DNA of 52,233 bases from Opitutaceae bacterium. GTDB taxonomy: Bacteria; Verrucomicrobiota; Verrucomicrobiia; Opitutales; Opitutaceae. The position numbers were made by a program, and so were the translations under genes. How positions within the stretch are numbered: the stretch's first letter is position 1; each line of letters starts with the position of its first letter. Below, one piece after another: positions 51,412 through 52,233 of the stretch. The notes below the pieces were generated by a model. That model was not told the origin of the DNA. It worked only from the letters and a program-made list of their open reading frames with translations, and did no database searches. The stretch covers positions 1 through 52,233 of the forward strand of contig JAGNQV010000002.1 of assembly GCA_017988885.1 (NCBI GenBank), read 5' to 3'.

Positions 51412-52233
51412 GAACTCCGAGCCCAAACCCGAGCGCAGCGGACCCTGGCTGCACCTGCTGATGGCCGCACTCAGCCTTTTGATGATCGCGCCGTTTGTCT
51501 GGATGATGCTCACCAGCTTCAAGTCGCTGGTCGAGGCCTCCGACCCGGAGTGGATGCCGGCGACGCTGCGTTGGGGCAACTATCCCGAGGTGTTCCGGGT
51601 GATTCCGTTTCTGCGGTTCGGGTTGAATAGCTTCATGGTCGCGGGTTGGACGACGCTGCTCCAGGTGTTCACGAGTGCGCTGGCGGCCTACAGTTTTTCC
51701 CGGCTGGAGTGGCCGGGGCGCGACCGGGTGTTTTTCCTCTACCTCGGCACGATGATGCTGCCGGGACTCGTGATGCTCATCCCGACCTTCCAGCTCATGG
51801 TGCGGATGGATATGGTGGATACTTATCTCGGCCTGATTCTGCCGGCGTCATTCAGCGCGTTCGGCACGTTCCTGCTGCGGCAGTTCATGCTCGGCATCCC
51901 GAAAGCGCTCGACGAAGCCGCGGAGATCGACGGCGCGAGCAAGTGGCAGATTTTTTGGGACGTCATCCTGCCGCTCAGCCGGCCGGGGTTGGTGACGCTT
52001 GGGATCTTCACCTTTATGGGCAACTACCAGAGCTTTTTCTGGCCGCTCGTGATGATGAAAACGGTGGACAAGTTCACGCTGCCGGTGGGCCTGATGTTCT
52101 TCGATACGGAACGCGGCCAGTCCACGCACCTGCTGATGGCGGGCGTGACGATGTCGGTCGTGCCGCTCATCATCATCTTTGTATTCCTGCAGCGGCAGCT
52201 CATCCGCGGCATCCAGATCGGCGCGGTGAAAGG
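51404..52233 (+). CDS. ABC transporter permease, MalG-like, 3' end cut by window
   Basis: Second membrane component of the importer; 276 codons are visible with no stop before the window ends. It starts MTENSEPKPERSGPWLHLLM, overlapping the preceding gene's stop, followed by about six helices. The EAA loop is DEAAEIDGASKWQIFWDVIL. The sequence reaches RGIQIGAVKG, which is close to the normal C-terminus of this family, so only a few residues are probably missing. An ATPase gene was not seen; such importers often share a distant MsmK/MalK-type ATPase. Confidence 0.9.
   Translation, partial: MTENSEPKPERSGPWLHLLMAALSLLMIAPFVWMMLTSFKSLVEASDPEWMPATLRWGNYPEVFRVIPFLRFGLNSFMVAGWTTLLQVFTSALAAYSFSRLEWPGRDRVFFLYLGTMMLPGLVMLIPTFQLMVRMDMVDTYLGLILPASFSAFGTFLLRQFMLGIPKALDEAAEIDGASKWQIFWDVILPLSRPGLVTLGIFTFMGNYQSFFWPLVMMKTVDKFTLPVGLMFFDTERGQSTHLLMAGVTMSVVPLIIIFVFLQRQLIRGIQIGAVK

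Overview
The window reads as chromosome from a high-GC bacterium of the Verrucomicrobia, most plausibly Opitutaceae. The basis is family-level recognition only: the nuo, riboflavin and ftsY gene neighbourhoods, a PEP-CTERM autotransporter-repeat protein, calcium-repeat and HAF-like secreted proteins, and a small coiled-coil protein typical of that phylum. No rRNA or tRNA gene was found to confirm the taxonomy.

Layout. (1) 1-8.9 kb: the 3' part of a complex I operon, nuoG(partial)-H-I-J-K-L-M-N, closed by a probable terminator. A dispersed inverted repeat sits between nuoH and nuoI, and nuoL carries a roughly 650 bp patch of foreign-looking codon usage. (2) 9.0-15.6 kb: a double-domain ThyX-like protein, an endonuclease/phosphatase-family protein, a ComEC core protein, the RarA clamp-loader-like ATPase and small secreted proteins. 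(3) 15.7-19.2 kb: ribB(A)-ribH-nusB-ftsY. Between nusB and ftsY lies a GxxExxY gene bounded by inverted repeats, and ftsY itself contains an in-frame palindrome. (4) 19.2-26.3 kb, minus strand: an 1824-residue autotransporter-associated-repeat protein with a PEP-CTERM sorting tail, followed at once by a membrane-anchored TPR-like protein. (5) 26.5-34.6 kb, minus strand: a run of metal and oxyanion genes: two ModA-like binding proteins, ModB, a CcoA-like (copper importer family) MFS protein, a small CxxC protein, a TonB-dependent receptor and a protein with CusF-like domains at both ends. No modC is present. (6) 34.7-35.9 kb: a COG0523/CobW metallochaperone GTPase. (7) 35.9-47.2 kb: an accessory island. 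(8) 47.2-48.3 kb: a WD40 protein. (9) 48.4-52.2 kb: a sugar-type ABC importer (binding protein and two permeases, the last cut by the window edge).

The island is the most unusual part. A divergent XRE repressor and two related 17 bp operators face four plus-strand genes that overlap successively by ATGA: a secreted protein of unknown fold, a secreted calcium-repeat protein, a 910-residue secreted alpha/beta hydrolase with an N-terminal HAF-like repeat region, and a membrane-anchored protein with a carboxypeptidase-regulatory-like domain. A tyrosine recombinase, with the relic of a second, separates this from a 5'-truncated second hydrolase and two more membrane-anchored paralogues. The repeated hydrolase-plus-anchored-partner pairing suggests an effector with a dedicated foldase or immunity protein. 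That role is inference.

No CRISPR array, rRNA or tRNA was seen. No gene-free stretch exceeds about 300 bases.
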